This document shows positions 1 to 8,342 of a stretch of DNA of 64,000 bases, piece after piece. The translations under genes and the position numbers were made by a program. The stretch spans positions 1 to 64,000 of the forward strand of contig NZ_VUNH01000004.1 of assembly GCF_009695745.1 (NCBI RefSeq), written 5' to 3'. The notes beneath the pieces were generated by a model. It did no database searches. It saw only the letters and a program-made list of their open reading frames with translations, and was not told the origin of the DNA. Numbering within the stretch: the first letter of the stretch is position 1; each line of letters opens with the position of its first letter. Origin of the DNA: Pyramidobacter porci. GTDB taxonomy: Bacteria > Synergistota > Synergistia > Synergistales > Dethiosulfovibrionaceae.

Positions 1-199
1 GGGAGATGTTGATGGTGATGCCGCGTTCTTTCTCTTCCGGCGCTTTGTCGATCTGGTCGAATTTGGTCTCTTCCGCGTAACCGGCTTTCGACAGGACGTG
101 CGAGATCGCTGCCGTCAGCGTGGTCTTACCGTGGTCGATGTGCCCGATCGTGCCGATGTTCAGATGGGGCTTGCTGCGTTCAAATTTCTCTTTTGCCAT
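1..199 (-). CDS. tuf: Elongation factor Tu, N-terminal part (cut by window edge)
   Basis: EF-Tu delivers aminoacyl-tRNA to the ribosome as a GTP-dependent complex. Only the first 66 codons lie in the window. They read [20 protein letters not shown] and then the P-loop GHIDHGKTT (residues about 19-27), which has isoleucine where many EF-Tu proteins have valine. The switch-I start [10 protein letters not shown] is reached at the edge. The start is the ATG whose complement is 197-199, preceded by a GGAGG about 6 nt upstream. It is transcribed from a strong promoter about 220 nt upstream. No ribosomal-protein or fusA gene adjoins it on the upstream side, so this copy starts its own transcript. 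Confidence 0.97.
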   Translation of the reverse strand, partial: MAKEKFERSKPHLNIGTIGHIDHGKTTLTAAISHVLSKAGYAEETKFDQIDKAPEEKERGITINIS

Positions 200-413
200 T
201 GGTGTGGCCTCCCTAAAACTGAAAATTTTCGGGCCCTGCAGGGGCCGCTTATCGAAAATCAAGCCTGCGTCATCTCTCCTGCGACCGCGTCACAAAGGAC
301 CGTCGCCGACAGCTTCTTTCTCCGTTCCAGCAGACGACTCCACCGCGATGCGGGCGGAGAGGCCGCAGACGAACGTTCTGCTTTTCGCTCGTCCATACAA
401 GAGTTAACAGGTT
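200..413 (-). other. Long untranslated leader of tuf
   Basis: This stretch lies between the predicted start of transcription (near 414) and the tuf start codon. I found no reading frame with a ribosome-binding site, no tRNA and no recognised riboswitch. A self-complementary gggccctgcaggggcc sits at about 231-246, roughly 30 nt before the start codon, and could affect translation. Function unknown. Confidence 0.45.
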
Positions 414-420
414 CTCTGGA

Positions 421-449
421 ATTTTATCAAAGTGCGCCCGTCTTGTCCA
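421..449 (-). promoter_or_regulatory. Sigma70-type promoter of tuf
   Basis: On the minus strand TGGACA (-35, 444-449) is followed after exactly 17 nt by TAAAAT (-10, 421-426). Transcription would begin near 414 and leave a leader of about 215 nt before the tuf start codon. Confidence 0.7.
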
Positions 450-773
450 CGGCCCAATCTAAAAAAACAACGTGTTTCACTCCACACATCGTCCCGCGGA
501 GCGAATTAAATTCATCATTTTGACAGAATATTTGATCTTTCATTAAAAATTCATGCGCACTTCACAGCAAAAGGTTCTTGACCGACAAAATTCGACTTTC
601 CCCTAACGGCCGATAAATCAATTAAAAAAAACGAAGGAGATGTTTTTCGCGGACACCGCGGCTGCGGTTTCGGCAAAACCGCGCGCAAATTTCGCCGATT
701 CGCCTGTGCATCGCGATCGAACCGCACACAGGACGCCACGGAGAATCGGCCGTCGGGCTCTCTTCATGCGAAA

Positions 774-789
774 TGTTCCACGTGGAACA
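774..789. promoter_or_regulatory. parS centromere-like site (ParB/Spo0J binding)
   Basis: TGTTCCACGTGGAACA is a perfect 16-bp palindrome identical in form to bacterial chromosomal parS. ParB/Spo0J loads here and spreads during origin segregation. The site lies in the gap after the end of the murJ-like gene. A second identical copy occurs at 23973-23988. Chromosomal parS sites cluster near oriC. No parA or parB gene is in the window. Confidence 0.88.
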
Positions 790-808
790 CACCATCCGGC
801 CGTCTTCA

Positions 809-2341
809 TCATTTTCCTCTTTTTCGCCGCCGCGCCGGCTTCAACAGCGCCCGCGGCCGCCAGACCGGCGGCACCGAATCGAAGAAACCCAGCCTTTCGC
901 CGCCGAGATAATACGCCGCTGCCAACAGTCCGCCGGCCAGGACCGCCGCCACGCCGTTTTCCCGCAGCGGCCCGAGCGCCGCGCACGGCAGCGCGAACGC
1001 AAGCGACGGCTTCCACACCGCTCGGGCCGCGCGCTTCAACGCCCCCGGCGCCAACAGCGCCGCATAGACCAGAGCCGAGCCGCCCCACGTCAGCCCCGTC
1101 GCCACACAGAGCCCCGGCGCGCCCCAGCGCGGCGCCAGCATCCAGTCCAGAAACGCGTTCACCCCCAGCGCCCCGTAACTCACGGACAAAATCGTCTTCA
1201 GCCTGCCCGCCGCCTGCGCGTAGCGCGACAAAAACTGCCCCCACAACATCAGCGGCAGACTCCAGGCCGCCGCGGCCACGCACGGCGCCGTCAGATCCAC
1301 CGCCGCCGCGTCGAAGGCGCCGTAGCCCAGAAAGATCCTCACCAGCGGCCGGCTCAGCGCCGACATCAGCGCCGCCGGCGGAAGCAGGTACAGCCATCCC
1401 GTGCACATCACCGTTTCGAGCTGCGCCTGCGACGCTTCGGGCGAATCCATCAGCGCGCTGGCGCGATGCAGATAAATCATCAGCGCCGGCGCAAGCACGC
1501 TCTGCGGCAGCATGTAGATCAATCCCGCGTAGCTGAGCGCGGAAATGTTTCCCGCCGGCAGCCCCGAGGCGAAATAGCGGTCCACCAACAGATACAGCCC
1601 GCTGGCGCCGACGATGCCGACGCAGAGCAGACAATCCGTGCGCAGCTCGCGCAGCGCCTCCTCGCGCGCCGCGCCCGCAGCCCGCCAGGGGAAATCCCCC
1701 GTGACCCGGAACGTGCCCCAGGCCAGAAGCGCCACCACCAGACTGTACATCGCCGGCACGGCGTACACCCCCCAGAAAAAAGACGCCGCCCAGATCGCCG
1801 GGATCAGCAGCGCATGCCCCAGCACCGCAAGAGAGACCGAAAGACTGTACCGCCCGTTGAAATTGTTCCAAACGCCAAGGAAAGGCAGCACGATCCATGC
1901 CACGCCCCAAGGGATCAGCATCACCAGCATTCGGGCAGCCATCACCTGCCGCAGCGGCTCGAAATGCCGCGCGAAAAACGCCACCAGCGCCGCCGGAAAA
2001 ACCGCCGCCAGCGCCGCCGACAGCAGCGCGCCGATCAACGCCAGGCGAAAAACGCGCGCCATCAGAGCCGCCGCATCCGCCCCCGTCTCCTGCCGCACCA
2101 GCCGCGGCAGCAGCGCCGATTCCGTCACATTCTGCACGATCTGGCACAGCAGCGAAAGGATCCCCATGCTGACATAAAAGGCGTCCATGCCCGCCGAAGC
2201 GCCGAACAGCCACGCCAGCATCAGCGTGCGCAGATAGCCGACCGGCTTCGACAGCGCCCCCACCGTCACCGAAACCAGCGCCCCGGCACGCGCCTCCTGC
2301 GCGCCGCAGAAAAAATCGCGAATCTTGCGCCCCATGGCCAT
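809..2341 (-). CDS. murJ: MurJ/MviN-family lipid flippase
   Basis: Predicted polytopic membrane protein of 510 residues, in the size range of MurJ, which flips lipid II across the inner membrane for peptidoglycan synthesis. The N-terminal segment KPVGYLRTLMLAWLFGASAG MD AFYVS follows the family pattern (S/K-R/P-x-x-G-x-x-R, then FGAS..DAF). About 14 hydrophobic segments follow and a basic tail RRRKRGK ends the protein. The start is the ATG complementary to 2339-2341, preceded by GAGGTG at good spacing; a second ATG two codons in and an upstream ATG without a ribosome site are less likely. A polysaccharide (Wzx-type) flippase is the main alternative, since surface-glycan genes occur at 16-19 kb. 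Confidence 0.75.
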   Translation of the reverse strand: MAMGRKIRDFFCGAQEARAGALVSVTVGALSKPVGYLRTLMLAWLFGASAGMDAFYVSMGILSLLCQIVQNVTESALLPRLVRQETGADAAALMARVFRLALIGALLSAALAAVFPAALVAFFARHFEPLRQVMAARMLVMLIPWGVAWIVLPFLGVWNNFNGRYSLSVSLAVLGHALLIPAIWAASFFWGVYAVPAMYSLVVALLAWGTFRVTGDFPWRAAGAAREEALRELRTDCLLCVGIVGASGLYLLVDRYFASGLPAGNISALSYAGLIYMLPQSVLAPALMIYLHRASALMDSPEASQAQLETVMCTGWLYLLPPAALMSALSRPLVRIFLGYGAFDAAAVDLTAPCVAAAAWSLPLMLWGQFLSRYAQAAGRLKTILSVSYGALGVNAFLDWMLAPRWGAPGLCVATGLTWGGSALVYAALLAPGALKRAARAVWKPSLAFALPCAALGPLRENGVAAVLAGGLLAAAYYLGGERLGFFDSVPPVWRPRALLKPARRRKRGK

Positions 2342-2503
2342 CGTCTCACCTCGCCCGCATCTTCCATTTCGGTAAGCATAACACAAAAAACACCATGGCG
2401 CGAAGAAAAACGGCATGGCGCGAGGCACAGTTCATCGGCCGGTCAGGATATTCGTTGACGCCGCACGTCAAAAACACTGCAACAGACGTACAAAAAGGGC
2501 CCC

Positions 2504-2779
2504 ATGGCCGGACATTCGGCGCCGATTTTCAATTCAACGTCCGTGCGCGTCGACGAGGACAGCAAGAAGCAAGTCGAGGCGTTCTGCGCCGACGTCGGCA
2601 TCAATCCCTCCACCGCCGTCAACCTCTTTTTCAAGGTCATGCTCAGAGAAAACCGTATTCCCTTTGAGATCGCAAGAGAACCCTTTTACGCCCCGGTCAA
2701 CATGGCGCACCTGCGCCGCAGCATTGCCCAGGCCGAAGCGGGACGCCTCACACCCCACGAATTGATCGAAGTCGACTGA
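2504..2779 (+). CDS. RelB/DinJ-family antitoxin, orphan
   Basis: A 91-residue protein with the RelB/DinJ ribbon-helix-helix pattern: SVRVDEDSKKQVEAFCADVG, then INPSTAVNLFFKVMLRENRIPFEI. Such proteins bind their own promoter and neutralise a RelE/YafQ-type ribonuclease toxin in the cytoplasm. The start ATG follows AAAAAGGG. No RelE/YafQ-like toxin gene is present on either side, so this is a solitary antitoxin, a remnant, or a regulator of a distant toxin. A stop-separated coding-like stretch continues in the same frame directly downstream, and a terminator closes the unit. Confidence 0.85.
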   Translation: MAGHSAPIFNSTSVRVDEDSKKQVEAFCADVGINPSTAVNLFFKVMLRENRIPFEIAREPFYAPVNMAHLRRSIAQAEAGRLTPHELIEVD

Positions 2780-2782
2780 GCA

Positions 2783-2908
2783 TGTACCGGTTATACGCTT
2801 ACGGCCGGCAACGACGAATTTTTGAACACGGCGCTCGAAATCGCCAGAGGCGGACTTCATCTTCAAGGCATTTATCAATGGCTTCTCAAGCGTGCCCAAT
2901 CAGGTTAA
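2783..2908 (+). pseudogene. Coding-like remnant in frame after the relB stop
   Basis: Immediately after the TGA of the antitoxin the same frame stays open for 41 codons and reads like protein (TLTAGNDEFLNTALEIARGG, then LHLQGIYQWLLKRAQSG) before TAA. There is no start codon or ribosome site. It may be the tail of a lost neighbour gene, or an extension cut off by a nonsense mutation. I do not recognise the family. Confidence 0.3.
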
Positions 2909-2965
2909 ACGTTCCGACGCGTCACAAAAGCGCGCATAAGATTCCCCATAATGTCATAAATAATG

Positions 2966-3003
2966 AAGAAGCACTGGAAAAAAAGACTTCCAGCGCTTCT
3001 TTT
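2966..3003 (+). terminator. Rho-independent terminator after the antitoxin
   Basis: Stem GAAGAAGC-a-CTGGAA pairs with TTCCAG-c-GCTTCTT around an A-rich loop and is followed by T residues on the plus strand. Confidence 0.75.
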
Positions 3004-3021
3004 CATAGGGAGCAGGCGGAT

Positions 3022-3056
3022 AAAAAAGCGGAGCTGCCGAAGCAGCCCCGCTTTTT
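3022..3056. terminator. Bidirectional terminator after porin A
   Basis: AAAAAGCGGaGCTGC, loop cgaa, GCAGCcCCGCTTTTT: a near-perfect hairpin with A and T runs on both sides, 18 bp beyond the stop codon of the minus-strand porin gene. Confidence 0.85.
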
Positions 3057-3074
3057 GCGTTGGCAGAGATTCGC

Positions 3075-4472
3075 TTAGAAGTTCAGCAGCGTGCGGAAGC
3101 GGATCTGGTTGTTGTCGTAGTCGGGATCGCCCAGTTTGCCGTCCATGTCGCTGTAGGCCAGTTCGAAGTAGAGGTTGGGCGTGTACTGATAGCCGATGCC
3201 CACCGTCCACTCCTTCATGTCGTTGACGTTGTCCATGTCGTACTTGACGTAGCGCTCGAAAGAGCTCCACTTGTCGTTCCACTTCTGCTTCGCCTTGACG
3301 AAGAGAGCGTCCATGTCGTCCTGCACCGTGATGACCTTGTCGTACTCGGGCCAGTCGATGTCGCTGAAGGAGTAGGGGTTGTTGTGCAGGATGAAGCCCT
3401 GATCAAACTGGGCGTACTCAACCCACAGGCTGGTGAACTTCAGCACGTCCTGGCTGACGTCGAGAATGACCTTCCACGCCTTGGGGTCGTCCGCGCCGGC
3501 GACGACCACGGAATCATCTGCGATGTCCTGCATGTAGTAGGCGCCCTTCAGCTCGAGACCGTCCATGAAGCTGAAGCCGAGGCCCGCCCAGTAGGTCTTG
3601 TAGTCGGTGTCGCCTCTGTCTTCCCACAGACCGTTGACGCTCAGCCACAGCTTCTCGCTGAAGTCGAGCTTCAGGCGGGCACCGTAGACATCGTCACTGG
3701 GATTGGCAGCGTAAACGCTACCGCCGCCTCTTCTGGAGGCTGCGAAGCCCTCGACGGTGAACATGCCGCGGTTGTACTTCAGGTCGAAGCCGCGATAGCC
3801 GGTGTCCATGAAGAACGCGTCGTTGTCGTCGTACAGTCCGTCTTCGTCTTCCCAGTCAAGCGCGAACTGACCGCCGCGCATCGTCAGGCCTTCCATGCCA
3901 AAGAAGTCCTTGGCGGTGACCCACCAGCGGTCGAACGTATCATTGTGCCAGCGGGCGTCGAAGCTGACGCCGTCGCTCAGGTCGCGGTGCAGGAACAGAC
4001 GGGCGCGGTTCATCGTGAATCCGTCTTCACCAGAACCAGAACCGGCAACATCATTGTCCCAGGCGTTGTAGTCGAAGCGCATCTGACCGGTGATCTTCCA
4101 TCCGCCGAGGCCCTTCTCGAGCGCGCTCAGGCGGCTGTCGAAGCCGTCCACTTTCACGCCCAAGGCTTCCAGCTCCGGCTGGAATTCCACCACCAGCGCC
4201 TTCAGCTTCTCCAGGTCTTCACCGCTCAGGCCGCCCGCGGCCATCATGCGCGCCACCATCGTGGCGATCTCGTAGCGGGTCATGGCGCGGTTGCCCTTGA
4301 ACGTCCCGTTCGGATAACCCTCCAGGATTCCCTTCGCGCTCAGCTGCTCCACGGCGTCGTACGCCCAGTGGTTCATCGGCACGTCGCTGAACGGATTCGC
4401 GGCGAACGCCGGCGCGGCTGCGGCCGCCAGCGATGCGGCGGCGACTACGGCGAGCATTTTCTTCATACTCAT
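3075..4472 (-). CDS. SLH-domain outer-membrane porin A (OmpM-type)
   Basis: A 465-residue outer-membrane protein. Residues 1-24 form a signal peptide ending APAFA. Residues about 27-75 form one S-layer-homology domain (FSDVPMNHWAYDAVEQLSAK...RAMTRYEIATMVARMM), which in this protein type anchors the outer membrane to cell-wall polymers. Residues about 80-125 look like a coiled coil (LSGEDLEKLKALVVEFQPEL). The rest is a beta-barrel of alternating polar and aromatic strands ending in RTLLNF, whose terminal phenylalanine is the usual outer-membrane assembly signal. The start ATG at 4472 has GGAGGAG 9 nt upstream; an upstream in-frame TTG is too close to it. The leader and first ~128 codons are almost identical to those of porin C. 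Confidence 0.9.
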   Translation of the reverse strand: MSMKKMLAVVAAASLAAAAAPAFAANPFSDVPMNHWAYDAVEQLSAKGILEGYPNGTFKGNRAMTRYEIATMVARMMAAGGLSGEDLEKLKALVVEFQPELEALGVKVDGFDSRLSALEKGLGGWKITGQMRFDYNAWDNDVAGSGSGEDGFTMNRARLFLHRDLSDGVSFDARWHNDTFDRWWVTAKDFFGMEGLTMRGGQFALDWEDEDGLYDDNDAFFMDTGYRGFDLKYNRGMFTVEGFAASRRGGGSVYAANPSDDVYGARLKLDFSEKLWLSVNGLWEDRGDTDYKTYWAGLGFSFMDGLELKGAYYMQDIADDSVVVAGADDPKAWKVILDVSQDVLKFTSLWVEYAQFDQGFILHNNPYSFSDIDWPEYDKVITVQDDMDALFVKAKQKWNDKWSSFERYVKYDMDNVNDMKEWTVGIGYQYTPNLYFELAYSDMDGKLGDPDYDNNQIRFRTLLNF

Positions 4473-4588
4473 TCTCAAAACTCCTCCTCAAAAAACGATT
4501 TTTTTGCGCGCTTCTCGAATTTGGCTTCGCGAGCGGGGAGAAGTTTCTTCGGGAGTTTCCTCGTTTCCTCGCCGCTTCCTCTTCGGCC
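4097..4588 (-). repeat. 492-bp direct repeat, copy 1 (porin A leader and N-terminus)
   Basis: This block covers the 5' leader, signal peptide, SLH domain and coiled coil of porin A. It matches 7763-8254 (offset 3666 bp) apart from a few single-base differences, such as ttTggc/ttCggc in the leader and cccaaggc/cccagcgc in the coding part. Identity stops abruptly at both ends. This suggests recent gene conversion or duplication. Confidence 0.92.
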
Positions 4589-4653
4589 CATTCCGCACGG
4601 CTTTTTTCGAGCGATTCTGTTTTCGTCGCAGAATCCTTCCTGCACGCGCCTTT

Positions 4654-4681
4654 ATATTAGCAAAAAATTTTTGTTTTGCAA
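4654..4681 (-). promoter_or_regulatory. Promoter of porin A
   Basis: TTGCAA (4676-4681), 16 nt, TAATAT (complement of 4654-4659) on the minus strand. It predicts a leader of about 175 nt. It lies outside the block shared with porin C, so the two genes have a common leader but different promoters. Confidence 0.6.
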
Positions 4682-4794
4682 GTCCTTGTCCAACGCCGAC
4701 GATTTTAGGTTTTGATCCTTGATTTTACTGGTTCTTCTTTACATTCACCGCAGAGCGCCCATATTTACAACGTAAATAACGCAGAAAAGCACAG

Positions 4795-4843
4795 TGCAAT
4801 ATTTTTTACTTTCGATTAAGTGATCGATTAAGATTATATTGCA
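4795..4843. promoter_or_regulatory. Inverted and direct repeats upstream of porin A promoter
   Basis: TGCAATAT (4795-4802) and ATATTGCA (4836-4843) flank two direct copies of TCGATTAAG (4812-4820, 4824-4832; 12-bp period). A further palindrome ATTTACaacGTAAAT lies just before it (about 4762-4776). The layout is typical of a regulator-binding region; the regulator is unknown. Confidence 0.35.
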
Positions 4844-4964
4844 TCATTCCCAAAAAAACGATCCTCGCCGTAAGCTTTTCCATTGAGGAATTTTTGGGAA
4901 ATATCCGCCTTTTTCGGCATTCTTCCCCGCCCATTTCCCGACGGCTTCGTTCGGATCGTTCCCA

Positions 4965-5003
4965 TAAAAAATACCGCCGCTGCGCTCCTCAGCGCGGCGG
5001 CAT
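4965..5003 (-). terminator. Terminator after porin B
   Basis: GCCGCCGCGCT, loop, AGCGCAGCGGCGGT followed by ATTTTTTAT on the minus strand, shortly after the porin B stop. Confidence 0.85.
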
Positions 5004-5027
5004 TTTCCTCTTCAATTGACGCGTCGG

Positions 5028-6446
5028 TTAAAAGCTCAACATGGTGCGGAAGCGCACCTGTTTGTTGTCGTAATCCTTCATGTTGACGGCGCCGTCCTGA
5101 TCGTTGTAGGCCAGTTCGAAATACAGGCCGGGGCTGTATTGATAGCCGACGCCGACGGTCCACTCGCGCGGCGCCGGCGACAGGCTGTCGACGTCGTAGC
5201 GGGCGTACCGTTCGAACGTGCTCCAGCGTTCGCTCCACTGCTGGCGAGCGCCCACGAACCACACGCCGGTGTCGCCCGCGAGCGAAAAGTTGCGCCTTGC
5301 GCCGCGGCGCGGCCAGTCGACGTCGTCGTTGAACGACCAGGGGACGTTGTCGAGGCGGAAGCCCGCGTCGATCTGGGCGTATTCCAGCCAGATGCTGGTG
5401 AAGCGCAGTTTTTCCTGGCTGAGGTCGAGAATCACCTTCCAGGCTTTGGGATCGTCGGCCGCCGTAGGAACGCCGTAATAGTCCGCCAGCCCGTCGTTCA
5501 GATCCTGCCGGTAATAGGCGCCGCGGAAGGCGATGCCGTCGGAAAGCATGTATCCCAACCCAGCCCAGTACGTGTTGAAATCGGCGTCGTTTTCGTTGCG
5601 CCACAGGCCGTTCAGGCTCAGCCAGGCGCGCTCGCCCAGATTGACCTTGAGGCGCGCGCCGTAATGCTCGTCGCTCGCGCCCGCGGCGTAGACCGATTCC
5701 CCGTCGTCGGCGCGCTGCGAGGCGGCGAACGCCGCCAGTTCCACGGCGCCGGCGTCTTTCTTCAGGCTGGCGCCGCGGTAGGCGGAGCCCATGAAGAAGC
5801 CATTGCGGTCATAATAGAGACGGTCCTCGTCTTCCCAGTCAAGCGCAAACTGCCCGGCCCTGAAGGTCAGCCCCCGGCCGAGGAAATCGGCCGCCGTCAC
5901 CCAAAAGCGGTCGAACGTGCCGTCGCTCCAGCGCGCGTCGAAGCCGATTTTGCCGCCAAGGTCGCGGTGCAGATAAAGCCGGGCTTCGTCGAACGTAAAG
6001 CCGTCGCTTAGTGCGCCCGAACCGGGCAGGTCGTTGTCCCACGCGTTGAAGTCGAACTGCAGGGTTCCGCCGATCCTCCAGCCGCTCAGCCCTTTTTCGA
6101 GGGGGTCCAGACGGCCGTCAAGACGGTCGGTCTTCACTCCGAGGGCTTCCAGTTCGGGACGGAATTCGGCCGCGAGATCGTCGAGACGGGCCCGGTCTTC
6201 GCCGCTCGCGCCGCCGTTGACCAGCGCGCGGGCCACCATGACGGCGATCTCGTAACGGCTCATGGCTCGCTCCCCCTTGAACGCGCCGTCGGGATAGCCT
6301 TCGAGGATCCCCCTGGCGCCGAGTTCGGCCACGGCGTCATAGGCCCAGTGGCCGGCGGGCACGTCGCCGAACGATTCGGCGCGCGCGGCGGAAAGCGCCG
6401 CCAACGCGAGCGCCGCCGCCAGAAAAAGCGTTCTGCGGATATTCAT
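5028..6446 (-). CDS. SLH-domain outer-membrane porin B
   Basis: A 472-residue relative of porins A and C with the same plan: signal peptide (1-23, ending SAARA), SLH domain (FGDVPAGHWAYDAVAELGAR..AMSRYEIAVMVARAL), coiled coil, then a beta-barrel ending RTMLSF. The barrel motifs GLTFRAGQFALDWEDEDRLY and KAWKVILDLSQEKLRFTSIW match the corresponding parts of the siblings, but the DNA is clearly diverged and does not belong to the 492-bp repeat. The start ATG (6444-6446) follows GTGAGG; a longer frame upstream lacks a signal peptide at its start. It probably forms a general or anion pore and carries its own terminator, so the three porins are separate units rather than one operon. Confidence 0.88.
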   Translation of the reverse strand: MNIRRTLFLAAALALAALSAARAESFGDVPAGHWAYDAVAELGARGILEGYPDGAFKGERAMSRYEIAVMVARALVNGGASGEDRARLDDLAAEFRPELEALGVKTDRLDGRLDPLEKGLSGWRIGGTLQFDFNAWDNDLPGSGALSDGFTFDEARLYLHRDLGGKIGFDARWSDGTFDRFWVTAADFLGRGLTFRAGQFALDWEDEDRLYYDRNGFFMGSAYRGASLKKDAGAVELAAFAASQRADDGESVYAAGASDEHYGARLKVNLGERAWLSLNGLWRNENDADFNTYWAGLGYMLSDGIAFRGAYYRQDLNDGLADYYGVPTAADDPKAWKVILDLSQEKLRFTSIWLEYAQIDAGFRLDNVPWSFNDDVDWPRRGARRNFSLAGDTGVWFVGARQQWSERWSTFERYARYDVDSLSPAPREWTVGVGYQYSPGLYFELAYNDQDGAVNMKDYDNKQVRFRTMLSF

Positions 6447-6670
6447 TTTTGCCTCACCCCGCTTTTCGAGAGACAGAAAATTCCCGCGCCGCCACGGCGG
6501 ACACGGAAGAAAAAGGCCGGCGGACCGGCCGATCGATGGCATTCGTCACCGCGCGGCCAAAGACTCGCGAACCGCGCGTCATTATCATAACATTTTTCGC
6601 GGCGGATGGCGAATCGCGGAAGGATATTTTCAAAAAAGAACTAAAGCGCGCCGTTCTCCCGAAAACGCGA

Positions 6671-6707
6671 AGAGGCGACTGCCCGAAAGCAGTCGCCTCT
6701 GTTTTTT
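6671..6707. terminator. Hairpin terminator between porin B and porin C
   Basis: AGAGGCGACTGC (6671-6682), loop ccgaaa, GCAGTCGCCTCT (6689-6700), then gtttttt on the plus strand. It lies 19 bp past the porin C stop and can close that gene's transcript, although the T run is better on the plus strand. Confidence 0.75.
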
Positions 6708-6725
6708 GCAAAACGCGGATTGGAT

Positions 6726-8138
6726 TTAGAACGTCAGCAGGGTGCGGAAGCGGATGAAGCTGCCCTCTTCGAAACCGGGAACGCCGTTGGCTCCCACGTC
6801 CATCTTGTTGTAGGCCAGCTCGAAGTAAAGGTTGGGGCTGTACTGGTAGCCGACGCCCACCGCCCAATCCTTGGCCTTGTCGCCGCCGTCGGGATCATAC
6901 TGAACGTAACGGCCGAAAGTGCTCCACTTTTCGTTCCATTCCTGCTTGGCGGCGACGAAGATCACGTCCGTGTCGGCGCCGAAGGTCGTAAATCCGTCAA
7001 GGTAATCGCCGAGCTTGCCGAAAGCGTAGGGCAGATTTTCGGCGATGAAGCCCTGATCGAACTGAGCGTACTCGACCCACAGGCTGGTGAACTTGAGCAC
7101 GTCCTGGCTGACGTCGAGGGCGACTTTCCAGGCTTTGGGATCGTCGATGGCGGCGCCGTCGATATCTTCCATGTAATACGCGCCCTTCAGCTCGAGACCG
7201 TCGGCGAACTTGAAACCAAGCGCGGCCCAATAGGCGGCGAAATCGTCGCTGCCCCACTCCGCGGCGCTTTTGCCCTCGGGTCTGACCCAATAGCCGTTGG
7301 CGCTCAGCCAGAACTTCTCGTTGAAGTTCAGCTTCAGGCGGGCGCCATAATACTCGCCGCTCTCGTTTCTGTCATAGACCGACCAGCCGTCGTCGGCGCG
7401 GTTGGAAGCGGCGAAGCCCGATACCTCGGCCAGGCCGAAGCTCTTGCTGAGGCCAAAGCCGCGGTAGGTCAGCCCCTGGAACAGGCCGGCGTCTTCGTGT
7501 TCACCGTAGTACAGGCCGTCGTCGCCTTCAAAGTCGACGTCGAACTGACCGGCCTTGACGGTGAACCCCTCCCAGCCCAAGAAATCTTCGGCCGTCAGGT
7601 AGAAGCGGTCAAAGGTGTCGTCGCCCCACTCGGCGTCGAAGCTGACCTTGTCGCTCAAATCGCGGTGCAGGAACAGGCGGGCACTGTCGAATTCGAAGCC
7701 GTGATCGCCCTCAAGGTCATCGCGGCCGCCGTTGAAGTCGAACTGCATTTCGCCGCTGATTCTCCATCCGCCGAGGCCCTTCTCGAGCGCGCTCAGGCGG
7801 CTGTCGAAGCCGTCCACTTTCACGCCCAGCGCTTCCAGCTCGGGCTGGAACTCCACCACCAGCGCCTTCAGCTTCTCCAGGTCTTCACCGCTCAGGCCGC
7901 CCGCGGCCATCATGCGCGCCACCATCGTGGCGATCTCGTAGCGGGTCATGGCGCGGTTGCCCTTGAACGTCCCGTTCGGATAACCCTCCAGGATTCCCTT
8001 CGCGCTCAGCTGCTCCACGGCGTCGTACGCCCAGTGGTTCATCGGCACGTCGCTGAACGGATTCGCGGCGAACGCCGGCGCGGCTGCGGCCGCCAGCGAT
8101 GCGGCGGCGACTACGGCGAGCATTTTCTTCATACTCAT
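6726..8138 (-). CDS. SLH-domain outer-membrane porin C
   Basis: A 470-residue outer-membrane porin. The signal peptide, SLH domain and coiled coil (about residues 1-128) are identical in protein sequence to porin A. From GLGGW onward it changes to a distinct beta-barrel (RISGEMQFDFNGGRDD...) that ends RTLLTF. The shared front half with a different pore suggests a chimera created by recombination. The start is the ATG at 8138 with GGAGGAG upstream, as for porin A. The promoter lies upstream of the shared leader and is stronger than that of porin A. Confidence 0.9.
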   Translation of the reverse strand: MSMKKMLAVVAAASLAAAAAPAFAANPFSDVPMNHWAYDAVEQLSAKGILEGYPNGTFKGNRAMTRYEIATMVARMMAAGGLSGEDLEKLKALVVEFQPELEALGVKVDGFDSRLSALEKGLGGWRISGEMQFDFNGGRDDLEGDHGFEFDSARLFLHRDLSDKVSFDAEWGDDTFDRFYLTAEDFLGWEGFTVKAGQFDVDFEGDDGLYYGEHEDAGLFQGLTYRGFGLSKSFGLAEVSGFAASNRADDGWSVYDRNESGEYYGARLKLNFNEKFWLSANGYWVRPEGKSAAEWGSDDFAAYWAALGFKFADGLELKGAYYMEDIDGAAIDDPKAWKVALDVSQDVLKFTSLWVEYAQFDQGFIAENLPYAFGKLGDYLDGFTTFGADTDVIFVAAKQEWNEKWSTFGRYVQYDPDGGDKAKDWAVGVGYQYSPNLYFELAYNKMDVGANGVPGFEEGSFIRFRTLLTF

Positions 8139-8254
8139 TCTCAAAACTCCTCCTCAAAAAACGATTTTTTTGCGCGCTTCTCGAATTCGGCTTCGCGAGC
8201 GGGGAGAAGTTTCTTCGGGAGTTTCCTCGTTTCCTCGCCGCTTCCTCTTCGGCC
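7763..8254 (-). repeat. 492-bp direct repeat, copy 2 (porin C leader and N-terminus)
   Basis: Matches 4097-4588 at an offset of 3666 bp. Recombination between the copies would delete porin B and leave one hybrid gene. Confidence 0.92.
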
Positions 8255-8313
8255 TCGCCGCCGCCTCTTCGAAAAGCGAATCCCGTCGCAAAAACAGGAT
8301 CTGACGCATGATC

Positions 8314-8342
8314 ATTATAGTTAGTATGTCATAACTAATCAA
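8314..8342 (-). promoter_or_regulatory. Promoter of porin C
   Basis: TTGATT (complement of 8337-8342), 17 nt, perfect -10 TATAAT (complement of 8314-8319). The leader is about 170 nt and includes the block shared with porin A. Confidence 0.8.

Noticed and set aside
2780-3060. RelE/YafQ toxin partner for the antitoxin
   Set aside because: No frame of about 90 codons with toxin features occurs downstream or upstream; a terminator closes the unit early.
3060-8324. Long plus-strand frames opposite the three porins
   Set aside because: They mirror the porin coding strand, repeat wherever the porins repeat, and have no ribosome sites or family motifs.
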